DNA of 64,000 nt, taken from NCBI GenBank assembly GCA_914767715.1, contig OU612070.1, positions 9,379,501-9,443,500 of the forward strand, written 5' to 3'. The notes below the pieces were generated by a model. The model had not been told where the DNA came from. It saw nothing but the letters and a program-made list of their open reading frames with translations, and did no database searches. Position 1 is the stretch's first letter. Each line of letters begins with the position of its first letter. Positions 37,901-44,904 of this stretch are shown in pieces. A program made the translations under genes and the position numbers. This DNA comes from Membranipora membranacea (lineage: Eukaryota; Bryozoa; Gymnolaemata; Cheilostomatida; Membraniporidae).

Positions 37901-39891
37901 GGTGGTGGAAAAAGGATTTTAAGCCTTACTAAGCCACTTGGGCATTCATTTTTCAAGTAAGTAAAGTAAAGCACTGCTGTTGTTTGATGTCGCTTATCAT
38001 TTCTCCTGCTAGGATGAGTTAGGACGAGGATTTGGAGGTGTCCATAGGAAGAATCGACATTCTGAGGTAGGCTATGTATGGTAGGTATGGCTAGATATGT
38101 TGTTTAGAAAAGTCCTGGAGACCAATCCCTAGCACTACCAAATACACTATGAACAACATCTTAGTAGCCTCCATTGGCAAAATTAAACGTCAGAACATGA
38201 AGAGCAAGAGAACAAAACTTATACTCACAAGTTTTTGTCCAGTTAGGACCTCTAGCAGTTTCATAAGTTTGACTCCATCTCTGATATCCACAAATAAGTC
38301 ACTTATCGTTTCCGGAGGCCTTCTCTGTAACAGGAGAAACAATCATGGTATACAGAAACATGTAAGCCGACAAGTCACCAAAACTGCCATGGGGACCGAT
38401 AAGCAGACAACTCCTTAATGTATCGTTTTTTTTCTTGAGAAAAGTGACAATTTGGGGCGGCAAGAGCTTTCCTGATTTTATCAATCAGGGAGGGCTCTCC
38501 CTGATGTTGGTCAGCCGTGCATATAAAAAGCGCTGTTCATTATATTTAAATCCGTCACCTGACCCAAACTACAGACTAACCCCACCAACTCTCCTCAACA
38601 TTTCTGTCAGATTAGAATCTAGACAAACAGACATAGCCCCACCATTGTGCAGTTACACACACGGGTAAGTCAAACATTGACCTTTAAACCTATTTGACGA
38701 TCCTAGAAAGAAGAGGTAGAACTAGCTGTATGTATTATAGCATGCTATACTGAGCAAACTAGTAGTTAGACTTTAGTCCTTGTCACAAGGAGAGTTGACT
38801 TTTGATCATTACAAACGCATACTGTCCAGACAGATTACAGATAAACACCATAATCTCAGCAGTAAATAGTGGTGAGAGAAGTTTACCTTTCTCAGATAGG
38901 TGTTGATCCATTTGGTAAATGTCTTCTTTTGTACACGCTCCTGTTCATCTAGAAAATATTGACATGATTTTAGTAAATTTGCACAGCTTAATAGTGTCAA
39001 AGAAACTCAGAAACAGCAGAAAATGTTTAAATTTTGAAAGCAATGGTGGATTTATCAAACCTCACGGCATTCCATTGAAACTCTATCCATATTCCCCAGA
39101 CACTAGGGTAAAAATATGAAGCATATAGAGCAAACCGATTTATTGAAAAGCAAGCTTCTATCACAGTAAGGAGAAATAAAAAGGAACACACATGTAGTCA
39201 TGACATGGGCGATAGACAGTAAGGAATAGTGACTTGCCATGCAATCACTTGGATAGATCACAAATAGGGAGCTTCGTCACATTACATGCTGTGGGATATT
39301 TGTATGAGCTTTGGAGAGGGTTGAATGGATTGATATTGGCAGAGGCCTTCTGCAGCCAGTGCAACTCCAGTGATCTTGCAACTCCAGTAGTTGAGTGGCT
39401 CAAGCACTGGAGTTGTACTAGCTGCAGAATGCCTGTAGATATTGATAACCACAGTAGAGTAACAACAGGAAATATGATCTCATTGTTAGTGCAGCTCTAG
39501 TCGATGTACCTCTACTAGAGTAGAAATCTAAGGTACATGATTGGTACGAGAGAGCATAATACATACAGTCCCACAATGCAATGTATTCTAAAGCAAATCA
39601 ACCAAAGATATTGCATGCTGGGATAGCCTAATGACAGACAGAGGAAGTACAAACACAGAGATAGATAAGAGCGACAGAGTCTAGACAACTAAAACTAGGT
39701 CCATGTAGTAGCCGCAGTATCAGTACATGCAGGACAATGTTACCTCTGATAGCCCTAATATCTACTCGACGAGGTGTGTCGATAGATAGGGACGGTGATG
39801 ATGGACAGGGACTGCCCCCGCTTACTTCTTTCACCAGCTGTGTAAACTTCAGATCCTCCCTCAAGCCCGCTGCTGAAGAATCTATATCCAT
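1..39891 (-). CDS. SYNE: Nesprin-like giant spectrin-repeat protein (5' part, 47 exons, continues past left edge)
   Basis: Nesprins bridge the nuclear envelope to actin: N-terminal paired CH domains bind F-actin, a long spectrin-type rod follows, and a C-terminal KASH anchor lies beyond this window. Seen here: 47 minus-strand exons with GT-AG borders and matching phases throughout, totalling 8,224 nt (about 2,741 codons) without a stop, counted from the ATG at 39,891. CH1 contains TFTKWIN and IVLGLCWTIILYFQ, and CH2 contains SWRDGMAFNAMV. The wording of CH1, including ILYFQ followed directly by IEE, is closest to the nesprin-1/2 family as I know it, rather than to spectrin, plectin or MACF. 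The rod is rich in Leu, Gln, Glu and Lys heptads with scattered conserved Trp. Most rod exons are phase 0. Assignment to nesprin is strong; orthology to a particular vertebrate paralogue is not claimed. Confidence 0.9.
2513..6078 (-). CDS. SYNE: Nesprin exons 37-42: rod segment
   Basis: Exons are 6078-5922, 5278-5126, 4733-4569, 4266-4070, 3698-3572 and 2650-2513. They begin VDHEQWQVEVDEFTQ and include YNQLKQWLDEVNKTLEAP, a typical helix-A/B spectrin pattern. The join 4070/3698 (TG+G) makes a Trp codon. The donor of the 5922 exon lies only about 20 bases from the start of a long hexanucleotide array in the following intron. Confidence 0.85.
2740..2850. repeat. Hairpin flanked by GCTAATGCAAAGAT direct repeats
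   Basis: CTTGACA...GGGGTGG and CCACCCC...TGTCAAG form an imperfect hairpin of about 26 bp. The 14-mer GCTAATGCAAAGAT occurs on both sides (about 2,752 and 2,836). Intronic. Confidence 0.55.
3733..3828. repeat. Foldback, imperfect arms of about 35 bp
   Basis: TTTGAACTAGTTTGCCTGCA ... GAGTTGCTCCCC pairs with GGGGAGCAAACC ... GGCAGGCCAACTGGATCAAA. The loop is CTGTGGCTTATCAGTGGAA. Intronic and non-coding. Confidence 0.6.
5305..5405. repeat. Minisatellite of 10-base unit (TGCACTGATA-like)
   Basis: About ten tandem copies of ATGCACTGAT with single-base variants (TTTGCACTGG, TGTGCACTGA, CATGCATTGA). It is located just beyond the acceptor side of the exon ending the same intron as the hexamer array. 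Confidence 0.85.
5708..5901. repeat. Hexanucleotide array (CATGTC)n, about 32 units
   Basis: It is nearly pure CATGTC repeated, with a few CATGGC and CATTTC variants. It lies in the nesprin intron between the exons at 5,922 and 5,278 and begins 20 bases beyond the donor. All frames are open through it (Cys-Pro, Met-Ser, Met-Asp dipeptides), but these are artefacts of the period. Confidence 0.95.
6410..9594 (-). CDS. SYNE: Nesprin exons 31-36: rod segment
   Basis: Exons are 9594-9286 (309 nt), 9037-8873, 8568-8208 (361 nt, the longest here), 7829-7621, 7169-7018 and 6664-6410. Recognisable spectrin-like anchors are LVDLWSVYEQSYEELET, LNQQWSTFEQ, and AEMDKWREAESVSRSLSDWL followed by GTVEAEQQDC. 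Phases at the exon ends are 0, 0, 1, 0, 2 and 2, and each join gives a sensible codon (G+AC Asp, AA+G Lys, AG+A Arg). Confidence 0.86.
10013..13764 (-). CDS. SYNE: Nesprin exons 23-30: rod segment
   Basis: Exons are 13764-13663, 13379-13193, 12839-12718, 12338-12177, 11738-11577, 11260-11028, 10693-10489 and 10231-10013. Clear spectrin-like pieces are RLQAWMDKAETFLNGA and PSQLEKRWETIVKMTGKCKN. Later exons are Gln/Ala/Thr-rich coiled helix with few Trp. Phase switches (1 after 13,193; 2 after 11,028; otherwise 0) are all satisfied. A MITE copy lies in the intron between 12,177 and 11,738. Confidence 0.85.
11815..12010. mobile_element. MITE family with TTTCAATTA termini, copy A
   Basis: Ends are GGGCTTTTCAATTA at the left and TTTTAATTGAAAGACGTCCC at the right, an imperfect terminal inverted repeat. 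Internal landmarks (CTTTAGTAAAGCATCGCTCA, CCTGCTAGCA, TCACATCG in the complement) recur in reverse orientation in the copy at 16.3-16.5 kb. It is non-coding, within a nesprin intron. Confidence 0.7.
14026..17533 (-). CDS. SYNE: Nesprin exons 16-22: rod segment
   Basis: Exons are 17533-17367, 17075-16922, 16269-16126, 15891-15619, 15360-15181, 14947-14666 and 14250-14026. They are mostly amphipathic helix with recurring spectrin-like anchors such as LTDLTDWITQGEQLVEDG and VVDQWSGFKQKGKHHQKV. The exon at 14947-14666 must use donor GTGGGT (14,665-14,660) rather than the G|GTATTC three bases further on, because only the former keeps phase 0 with the following exon. That following exon is a Gln/Ser/Thr-rich helix ending in TQKYTSDMQ. 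Confidence 0.85.
16337..16543. mobile_element. MITE family with TTTCAATTA termini, copy B (inverted relative to copy A)
   Basis: Ends are GGGGGTCTTCAATA and CTAATTGAAAGACCCC. It shares GCGATACTTTAGTAAAGC, ATCACATC, CAATTAGACAAA and CCTAGCAGGT with the reverse complement of copy A. It has an internal 25-base perfect palindrome (ATCGCTCACTCAATGAGTGA and so on, 16,481-16,505). Confidence 0.7.
17906..21316 (-). CDS. SYNE: Nesprin exons 10-15: rod segment with spectrin-like repeats
   Basis: Exons are 21316-21156, 20548-20429, 20144-19983, 19715-19619, 19174-18969 and 18223-17906. Spectrin-repeat hallmarks are visible: ICQWLCDAEALLQSP, TEAKLKQWTKKLAYEEDVQ, IDSRWKKLSVEI followed by AIHHWKRYK, and LDGWREKHALM with LLLMNRRWKEICDAVDSF. 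Short leader peptides NFFQDLE and NFFRDLD start two exons, suggesting internal duplication of a repeat-plus-exon unit. All borders are GT-AG and in phase. Confidence 0.88.
18346..18463. mobile_element. 118-bp GC-rich hairpin MITE with 8-bp target duplication
   Basis: The arms of about 56 bp (from CACAGCCGGCC at the left to its complement GGCTGTG at the right) match except for two mismatches and one indel, around a GGGGG loop near 18,403. The octamer GATTGTGC occurs immediately on both sides (18,338-18,345 and 18,464-18,471), an 8-bp target-site duplication as left by hAT-type transposases. It is strikingly GC-rich against the AT-rich intron. Confidence 0.85.
21317..24381. other. Intron sequence upstream of the nested glycosyltransferase gene
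   Basis: Left half of the 6.3-kb nesprin intron. It is AT-rich with no supported ORF, tRNA or repeat array. The last 150 bases before the ATG probably hold the promoter and 5' UTR of the plus-strand gene. Confidence 0.6.
24382..25332 (+). CDS. Beta-1,3-galactosyltransferase-type GT31 glycosyltransferase, intronless, nested in nesprin intron
   Basis: A 316-residue single-exon protein. Residues 5-24 are hydrophobic (signal anchor or signal peptide), as expected for a Golgi type II enzyme. Family-31 motifs are in order: RQRLLIRNTWGNP (64-76), YRNLTYKAIMGCKW (121-134), the metal/UDP-sugar motif VVKADDDMVVD with D149-D151, YPPYCPGLGLVMT (206-218) and WVDDVYFTG (236-244). N-glycosylation sequons occur at N95, N123, N227 and N251. 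GT31 enzymes transfer Gal or GlcNAc from UDP-sugar in beta-1,3 linkage; acceptor specificity cannot be read. It lies antisense in the 6.3-kb nesprin intron. An acceptor-like TTACAG at 24,231 may end a 5' UTR intron. The chain is at the short end of the family but seems intact. Confidence 0.92.
   Translation: MYTRAFLSFQCFVTTGLFVTLTFAKPQSKIVNPHPFTFHLNNPQLCSGGSDVLLWIHTAPNHFRQRLLIRNTWGNPKNFVAHKATLVFFLGMSTNTTIQSNIEFESETYNDIVQETFLDSYRNLTYKAIMGCKWTTQFCPSADIVVKADDDMVVDVYLLFRHIASLRSQGKVLTNTILCDVWYHRSVERASGKWKVSEEEYADKFYPPYCPGLGLVMTADIVPKMYNESLYEPYFWVDDVYFTGLLAQTINVTFEQLAATVHFGSSQMVRTQTNFDNEYQWMFYHIQEKPVSAMMWENIHKRELNRQTYQSASPAA
25333..27591. other. Intron sequence downstream of the nested gene
   Basis: It has no convincing exon on either strand. 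No canonical AATAAA was noticed within 300 bases after the glycosyltransferase stop, so its 3' end is not placed. Confidence 0.55.
27592..28655 (-). CDS. SYNE: Nesprin exons 8-9: start of helical rod
   Basis: Exons are 28655-28518 (46 codons) and 27733-27592 (142 nt, ends phase 1). The first contains LTAWLDEHTSRLKHGRLYTP, a spectrin-like helix with the usual Trp, followed by an acidic EEFDPEYE. The second reads ARALKGLEDILSQGQ and ends RDKWEIFTG. This region follows CH2 after a 4.1-kb intron and leads into the 6.3-kb intron that hosts the glycosyltransferase gene. The frame and phase link (G plus CT gives Ala) to the exon at 21,316 is exact. Confidence 0.85.
30499..30900 (-). repeat. Tandem repeat, about 103-bp unit, with tRNA T-arm/B-box-like core
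   Basis: Three full units (about 30,530-30,632, 30,633-30,733, 30,734-30,836) lie between partial ones. On the minus strand each has GCGCGAGAGGCCCGAGTTCG followed by AATCC, which resembles a tRNA T-arm with a pol III B box, then an A/T-rich stretch and the complement of ACCACCAAGTAGTGAAAGAG. A recognisable A box or full cloverleaf is missing. This suggests a tRNA-derived SINE that became tandem. Confidence 0.7.
31590..31700 (-). repeat. Dispersed single copy of the B-box repeat
   Basis: One unit of the 30.5-kb tandem repeat recurs about 0.75 kb away (ACCACCAAGTAGTGAAAGAT at the start, GGGATTCGAACTCGGG in the core). It ends at GTGGTATATAC. This supports an interspersed origin before local amplification. 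Confidence 0.65.
32816..35830 (-). CDS. SYNE: Nesprin exons 5-7: inter-CH linker and second CH domain (CH2)
   Basis: Exons are 35830-35703, 33907-33702 and 32910-32816 (128, 206 and 95 nt; phases 2, 1 and 0 at their ends). The first opens IEEQTAMLASLFGEP, the linker after CH1, and then begins CH2 with KKALLEWTKNAIT. The second holds FSTSWRDGMAFNAMVNNV and the ELGIPMLMDPEG segment. The third ends CH2 with KSIMTYIAQFLKAYPEM. The short linker (about 25 residues) is much shorter than in vertebrate nesprin-1, where a Ser-rich stretch separates the CH domains. CH2 normally stabilises the CH1-actin interaction. Confidence 0.92.
34121..34171. repeat. Inverted repeat, 16-bp arms, 18-base AT-rich spacer
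   Basis: AGGAGTTGTCACCTTA and its exact complement TAAGGTGACAACTCCT, in the intron between the two large CH2 exons. Probably a decayed MITE end pair or a small foldback. Confidence 0.75.
35247..35290. repeat. 44-base perfect palindrome flanked by TATAAG on both sides
   Basis: TCATAGACCTACTAATAATA and on to the exact complement, with no loop. The hexamer TATAAG lies directly before (35,241-35,246) and after (35,291-35,296), which looks like a target duplication. A related palindrome core (CCATAGACT ... AGTCTATGG) is at about 43,469-43,499. Confidence 0.75.
36803..38948 (-). CDS. SYNE: Nesprin exons 2-4: first calponin-homology domain (CH1)
   Basis: Exons are 38948-38887, 38324-38229 and 36979-36803 (62, 96 and 177 nt). 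They encode the first half of the tandem CH actin-binding domain: helix A with QKKTFTKWINTYLRK, then DIRDGVKLMKLLEVLTG, and finally KLVNINPSDVVDGKPSIVLG followed by LCWTIILYFQ. These are the standard ABS1/ABS2 positions of type-1 CH domains. Borders are CTAG|AT with AAG|GTAAAC, ACAG|AG with CTT|GTGAGT, and ACAG|AC with CAG|GTGAGT. Introns of 0.56 and 1.25 kb separate the three exons. Confidence 0.93.
37059..37111. repeat. Inverted repeat, 17-bp arms with one mismatch
   Basis: GACCTAGCCAGACTTGA and TCAAGACTGGCTAGGTC lie around the palindromic AAGCTT, in the intron before the third CH1 exon. Confidence 0.65.
39343..39434. repeat. Inverted repeat with arms of about 31 bp
   Basis: The left arm AGGCCTTCTGCAGCCAGTGC continues to AACTCCAGTG. 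The right arm starts CACTGGAGTTG and ends CTGCAGAATGCCT. There are three mismatches; the spacer itself repeats CAACTCCAGTAG. It lies between nesprin exon 1 and the CH1 exon. Confidence 0.7.
39744..39891 (-). CDS. SYNE: Nesprin first coding exon (proximal; 49 codons, ends phase 1)
   Basis: The exon begins with an ATG at 39,891 and ends AGA-G|GTAACA. The G joins AT at the start of the exon at 38,948 to make an Asp codon, leading directly into the CH1 start (DEQERVQKKTFTKWIN). The N-terminal peptide opens MDIDSSAAGLREDLKF and has a Ser/Pro-rich middle (GGSPCPSSPSLSIDTP), which could be a phosphorylated tail. No AG with a pyrimidine tract lies just upstream of the ATG, so this looks like a true first exon with its own promoter. 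It resembles no N-terminus I can name. Confidence 0.7.
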
Positions 39892-42800
39892 ATTGAGTGA
39901 GAAAATATATGGTTACAAACATATCACGTCAGACCAATCAGAAGCTAGATTACAAAAATTCCTGACCAACCACAGCTCAAAGTTTCTAATCAACCAACAG
40001 TAGCTCCACAGCAGGAAAAATTCCAAACCACTCTGCAGATACAAACACTGTTGAACGACTGGTGTGCTTTCAGTCACGTCAACACAACCATTCATAATGC
40101 AAAAATGACTGACTAAATATCAGAATGGCCGCGTTATTTGAATGTGTCAGTGGGGGCATTAAAAGCATGTACACGACCATAGTACCCCCATTATAAAGGA
40201 TTTATCACGCCAGCATTAAGTTACCCGTTCTCAAGCTTATGGCGAGTGAGCTTGAATTGATCTACAGTCCTTTTGGCAGTACCCTTGAAACCATTTAAAT
40301 GCTGTTGAGCAAATCTTGAAACCCTACTAGTACCATATAATCACCTAGATTATTCACTTGAAAACAATGGAAAATCAAATTCACTTATTTTTCAATTTAT
40401 GTGCATTATGTAAGTTTGTGTTTGAAGTGATGCCAATAAAATATGTGTAATGGGTTTGAAGGTAAAAGTGGGCCCAGCATTTCTTCTGCGGAGAGCCTGG
40501 GACCCAAATTTTCACAATGACGCTGACCACGCAAATCTAACCAAACGTTTGTATAATGCTTGGTTCACATTGTCCCAGATGACACTAGGATGCCATCCCA
40601 GATGCTTATCCCAGTCACATTATAACATTCATCCCAGATAGCCATCCCAGATAGCTATCCCAGTCAATGTGAACCAGAAAATGACACAATCCCAGACTGT
40701 CTGGGTCCGTCTGGGATAGCATCGGGAAAGTTTGACGCTTACAAACTTTTCCGATGCTATCCCAGACGGACCCAGACAGTCTGGGATTGTGTCATTTTCT
40801 GGTTCACATTGACTGGGATGGCTATCTGGGATGAATGTAATAATGTGACTGGGATAAGCATCTGGGATGGCATCCTGGTGTCATCTGGGACAATGTGAAC
40901 CAAGCACAAGTTCAAGTAGTATGTTCGGCTTCTCGTTAGCCTAAAGACATCTATCATGGGAATTTGATTGAGTATCACCCTAGATATCCTTTCTAAGTCA
41001 TACAGTTACCAAGTCCAACTTGGTAATATCACTGCCACACAAGAATTGGTGGACAAATATATATATAATACATACACGCCATGCTGTGAAGGCTTTCTAC
41101 AGCTTTTATCCTCACGACAGCTGTCAGAATAAGCTACAGCACCATAATCCAAACTTAATCCTATCGAAAGTGACACCTCAAAACAAGCTCTAACAGATTT
41201 CCACTCTCAGTCTTAGTGGTGTAGCTCACAGTGACATTTGGTTGAGAAGTACGCCGAAATGCTAGCAACAAGCCATGTTCCTATCTGATAACTAGTCGAG
41301 ATAAGCCCGTATGTACAACAAGTCACTACTCAAGATTGTCCTTGTGTTTATGTTGACACAAGAAATCCATTGTACTAATATAAACACTTCATTGTATTGT
41401 AGACATAAAAATAATGAAATGTCAATGGCAAAGATATCTCAAAGGGGCCAGACCGAACTCTAACTGTATTTTCAATCTTACAAATAATTATTCCATTAAA
41501 ATTACAGATTGGTTTACAGCAACTATATATATTACACCAATATCACCAAGTGCAAACAATTATCTACACTTCAACCGAGGGGTACTTCTTGCTTCAACTG
41601 CATTTTAATAAGATCTAGGGCGAAAAAGTGGCAAAAGCCAGATAGCAGCTCATTCCTTTGGAGATAAACTTGTGCCTTTGCCAACTTTTCCGGCAGCACC
41701 TGGGGAATGCAGCGAGCAACCGACAGCTAAACCAAGAATCAAAATCATTGCGCACATATAAGAAAATAAGAAAGATGTAGCAAGACCAAGAAGTCTACAA
41801 TATAACGTCGATACAGCATAATGTTTATGTGCGGTCTAATGATGATAGTCTTAGGTGCAGATGTTATATATACAAGAGATATGTTTGACTTCATAATCTA
41901 TGAGAGTTGTCATGCTGGAATCTTAATGATGAAACCTTAACTTGTCCGACATACTACCAGTACCAACCATGTGAATCTCTGACAGGGCAACAGAAGAGAA
42001 ATACATACCTTGCTCCGCCAATGACCTGTACATGTTTCTATATTATCTCTTAAAATGAAGACAGAATTCTAATCCTTTCTGAGTGAATCAGACGAGTTTG
42101 AGCAAGGAGTAATCCCTATATTACTGCTTGGTTTGAGTTAGGAAAGCTCTGCAGGCAAATTCTGACACAGCAAACTAAGCTACCGCCTACTAATAGTGTA
42201 TTTCACATAATGCTGCCGCAAACAGCCAACTAGAATAGGCAGCAATCCATATACTATACAGGGTGATTAGGGTTCAGCGACAACTACGACAGCAGCCTTT
42301 TACATAACATCATTCATAACTATGCTAATCATTGGATTAAAAATTAATAACAAAATAGTAAATGGCGATAAATTCATAGAAGACAAGCCGGCTACGATTG
42401 GGAATAGAAAGGAGCATTTATGCAGCAGCGTAACATTAATAGGATTACTACACTAAATGTCCCAGTGGGCCTGTAATGGGAGATCAAGAACACCCATACA
42501 CCCATACCCACACCCATACCCTAATAATATGATAATACCGAATAGCTGTAGCTTACATATACAAGCAGATAACTTGGTACACCACCCGAAATCGGTATTA
42601 TGCAGATGAAATTTTTATGTAAATTAATGAGCATTTTGACCACACCAAAACTCAACAGCCCCTGATGCTCCCCTAATGTTTCGGAGTTTATATAAGTTAA
42701 GAGGAGGCAGGCAGTCATACTGCAATCCTGTCATTAAGTGGAGAGTGACAAGTCAACAACTATTATGACAAAAGAGCTCTGACCTATCGCTATTTCAAAC

Positions 42801-42907
42801 ACACCTGAATTAACCAAATTACATGAATTAGTAAACAGTTACAGCAGGAAGCAAACTTTCCAACTTCATATCAAATGAAACTCATACAAGGATATAAAAA
42901 GCCTTAC
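39892..42907. other. Intron/upstream sequence between alternative first exons
   Basis: It contains foldback copy 1. The rest shows no ORF with splice sites that fit the neighbouring genes. Confidence 0.5.
40557..40906. mobile_element. Foldback/MITE element, copy 1 (about 350 bp, near-perfect palindrome)
   Basis: The two halves are inverted copies: TGCTTGGTTCACATTGTCCC at the left, its complement at the right (ending CAATGTGAACCAAGCA), with a short centre around 40,735. Repeats of a CCCAG(A/T) motif fill the arms (CATCCCAGAT, TATCCCAG). A second copy lies at 48,736-49,072. No protein is encoded. Target duplication is unclear. It lies in the intron upstream of nesprin exon 1. Confidence 0.85.
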
Positions 42908-43055
42908 TGATTTTGTAGATTGAGACTACATGCTCCCTCACTCTGGGAGATAATCGAGCGAGTCCGGCAGCACCGCGACTACTAGAAGATGCTGCCGATG
43001 CCGAATCTGTGGACAGCAGTCTGCTGGGTTCATGATGTACATTACGTCCGTTCAT
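42908..43055 (-). CDS. SYNE: Candidate alternative first coding exon of the nesprin gene (Ser/Ala/Arg-rich)
   Basis: The ATG at 43,055 opens a 49-codon reading frame (MNGRNVHHEPSRLLSTDSAS at the start) ending KIS with donor ATCA|GTAAGG in phase 1. That is the phase needed by the CH1 exon at 38,948. A good acceptor (TTTTTATATACAG|C) lies one base upstream of the ATG, so a non-coding 5' exon probably precedes it. The middle is small-residue and Arg-rich (SSSRGAAGLARLSPRVRE). It could also be an unrelated minus-strand exon. Confidence 0.55.
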
Positions 43056-43468
43056 GCTGTATATAAAAATCTAAGAAAGGCGTCTACAACTCAGTGGTGA
43101 TCGCAGCCGAAGTGTGATTCACACTTTTGCGCCAACTTTACACCACTCCTGATTTCATGACAGTATAACTGTCTATGTCTTTGTACACTATATGACTTTA
43201 CTGAGCTTTAATTGTCTGCTGACAAACAATTATTTTATTCAGCCAGGCATTCAATACAGTGATGATAAACTATGTATTGGTAATCAATGCTCAGCAAGGT
43301 AATTGTTCGCCTTTTGTTTTATCAGGTTCTTTTCACAAAATGGTGAGCAGAAGACATGGTTTCACTTTGTGAATGTCAGGAATCATTGATATGAGAATGC
43401 ATAAGTAGGAAGGCATGACATGCAATGAGTGGCATGAATGAACTGATAATCATACTTTGTCAGTTTAC

Positions 43469-43499
43469 GCCATAGACTAAATTTTTAGTAAGTCTATGG
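43469..43499. repeat. Short palindrome CCATAGACT/AAGTCTATGG
   Basis: The arms CCATAGACT and AGTCTATGG surround an AT-rich centre. It shares the ATAGAC(C/T)TACTA pattern with the 35.2-kb palindrome. Lone AAGTCTATG ends also occur near 44,650, 53,575 and 62,798. Confidence 0.5.
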
Positions 43500-44840
43500 T
43501 ATATGCCAATGGCCACAGAATTGTGGTTATGGTTTTTGGATTGGTTATGTCACATTCCTGCACATGGCAGCGGCAAAGACCAGCGAATTTCTAAGTGGAG
43601 CAAAAGGGAATCTTGAGACAAATGATCAGACATTCCTGAAACCAATCAAGACTACACAGCGCCATGAGACATAAACTGGTAAAATCTAACCATGAATACA
43701 GTTTGATACAATAAATGAAAAACACAACTATGGGAAGGCAACTTCAACATCAATACTGGAACATAATATAGAACTTGCACATAGGAGTCCCCTGCTTGCA
43801 GATTAATCAAACTACCTTCAGCGAAACAAACCATCGACTCATACTACACAAGGCTCCTGCTAATGAGATGCTCTGCCGTTACACACATCCTTAGTATGCA
43901 AGACGTGATCATTTTATATAGAATACTGATCAACACATTCTGAATGGAACATACAACTTCACGTACAAATTAGTGATGGCAAAGTAAATATTCAATTTGA
44001 TCTACATGAGATGCACAACGTAATCTAGGTTTACAGAGGGAAGCAACCCAAGCCAATGCTCAATAATGCCCTGGTTAATTCAATATTATTATATGGAAGT
44101 TATATTTGTTTATAATTCCAGTAGTGTAGTAAACTATGGCTGCAGTCAAAAGGCATCTCTCACTACACCCTGGGATACAAATTAAATTAAATCCATTGAT
44201 TAAATTTTAACTGTATCAAATGAGCAGTATTAGTGGTAGTTGAAATATATTAAATTTCACAATACCTATGGGGTCATTCCCCTATTAGTGGGGCGTTTCA
44301 TCAATATCACTCAGCATTGATTCCAGCAAATAATAGAAAGTTCAACCTCAAGGACGACAATAATTGAAACTTTAAAACCGATATAACCAAACAGAGCAGA
44401 CAGATAGACATGCCATCAATATGACAAGTTTGCACATATAGTCCAATTTAAGCTGACCAGATGCTGCAGATAATCCATGAAATAACAACAGGAACTTGTA
44501 CATCAAAACATTGTGCTATACAAGGACTACCGTTTGTGCTGTCTCCTTCCCGAAGGGTCTCTAATTCATAAGGTCCTTTTTGATGATGAGTACATGACTA
44601 AGATGGGCAATTTTGTATTACGACATGTACACAAACCATATACATTGTTAAGTCTATGACATGAACAAGAGTTAGCTAGAGATGAGATGAGGAAGAGCAG
44701 CTCAAGGTCATTCTATGGGACAAAGAGAAGGAATCGACACAATAATAAGTCAAAGGAATTATATAGTAAGACAAAGAAGATATTATGATATACAGGAAGT
44801 GGGAAGAAGAAGCTACAAGAAAAGTTTACAAAAGCGATAC

Positions 44841-44904
44841 CTTTGAGATTTCTGTGTTTATTCACATAGTCCGCTTCACCACGATGATAATCTTCGGCAG
44901 ACAT
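44841..44904 (-). CDS. SYNE: Candidate alternative first exon of the nesprin gene (21 codons)
   Basis: The ATG at 44,904 encodes MSAEDYHRGEADYVNKHRNL and then Lys, with AAA-G|GTATCG in phase 1, again compatible with the CH1 exon. No acceptor-like tract precedes the ATG, which suits a transcription-start exon. The evidence is phase, orientation and a reasonable donor only; the peptide is too short to recognise. Confidence 0.4.

Noticed and set aside
40450-40978. ORFs on both strands with MPSQ/HPRC-type repeats (also at 48,614-49,176)
   Set aside because: They are the two arms of the foldback element read through; not proteins.
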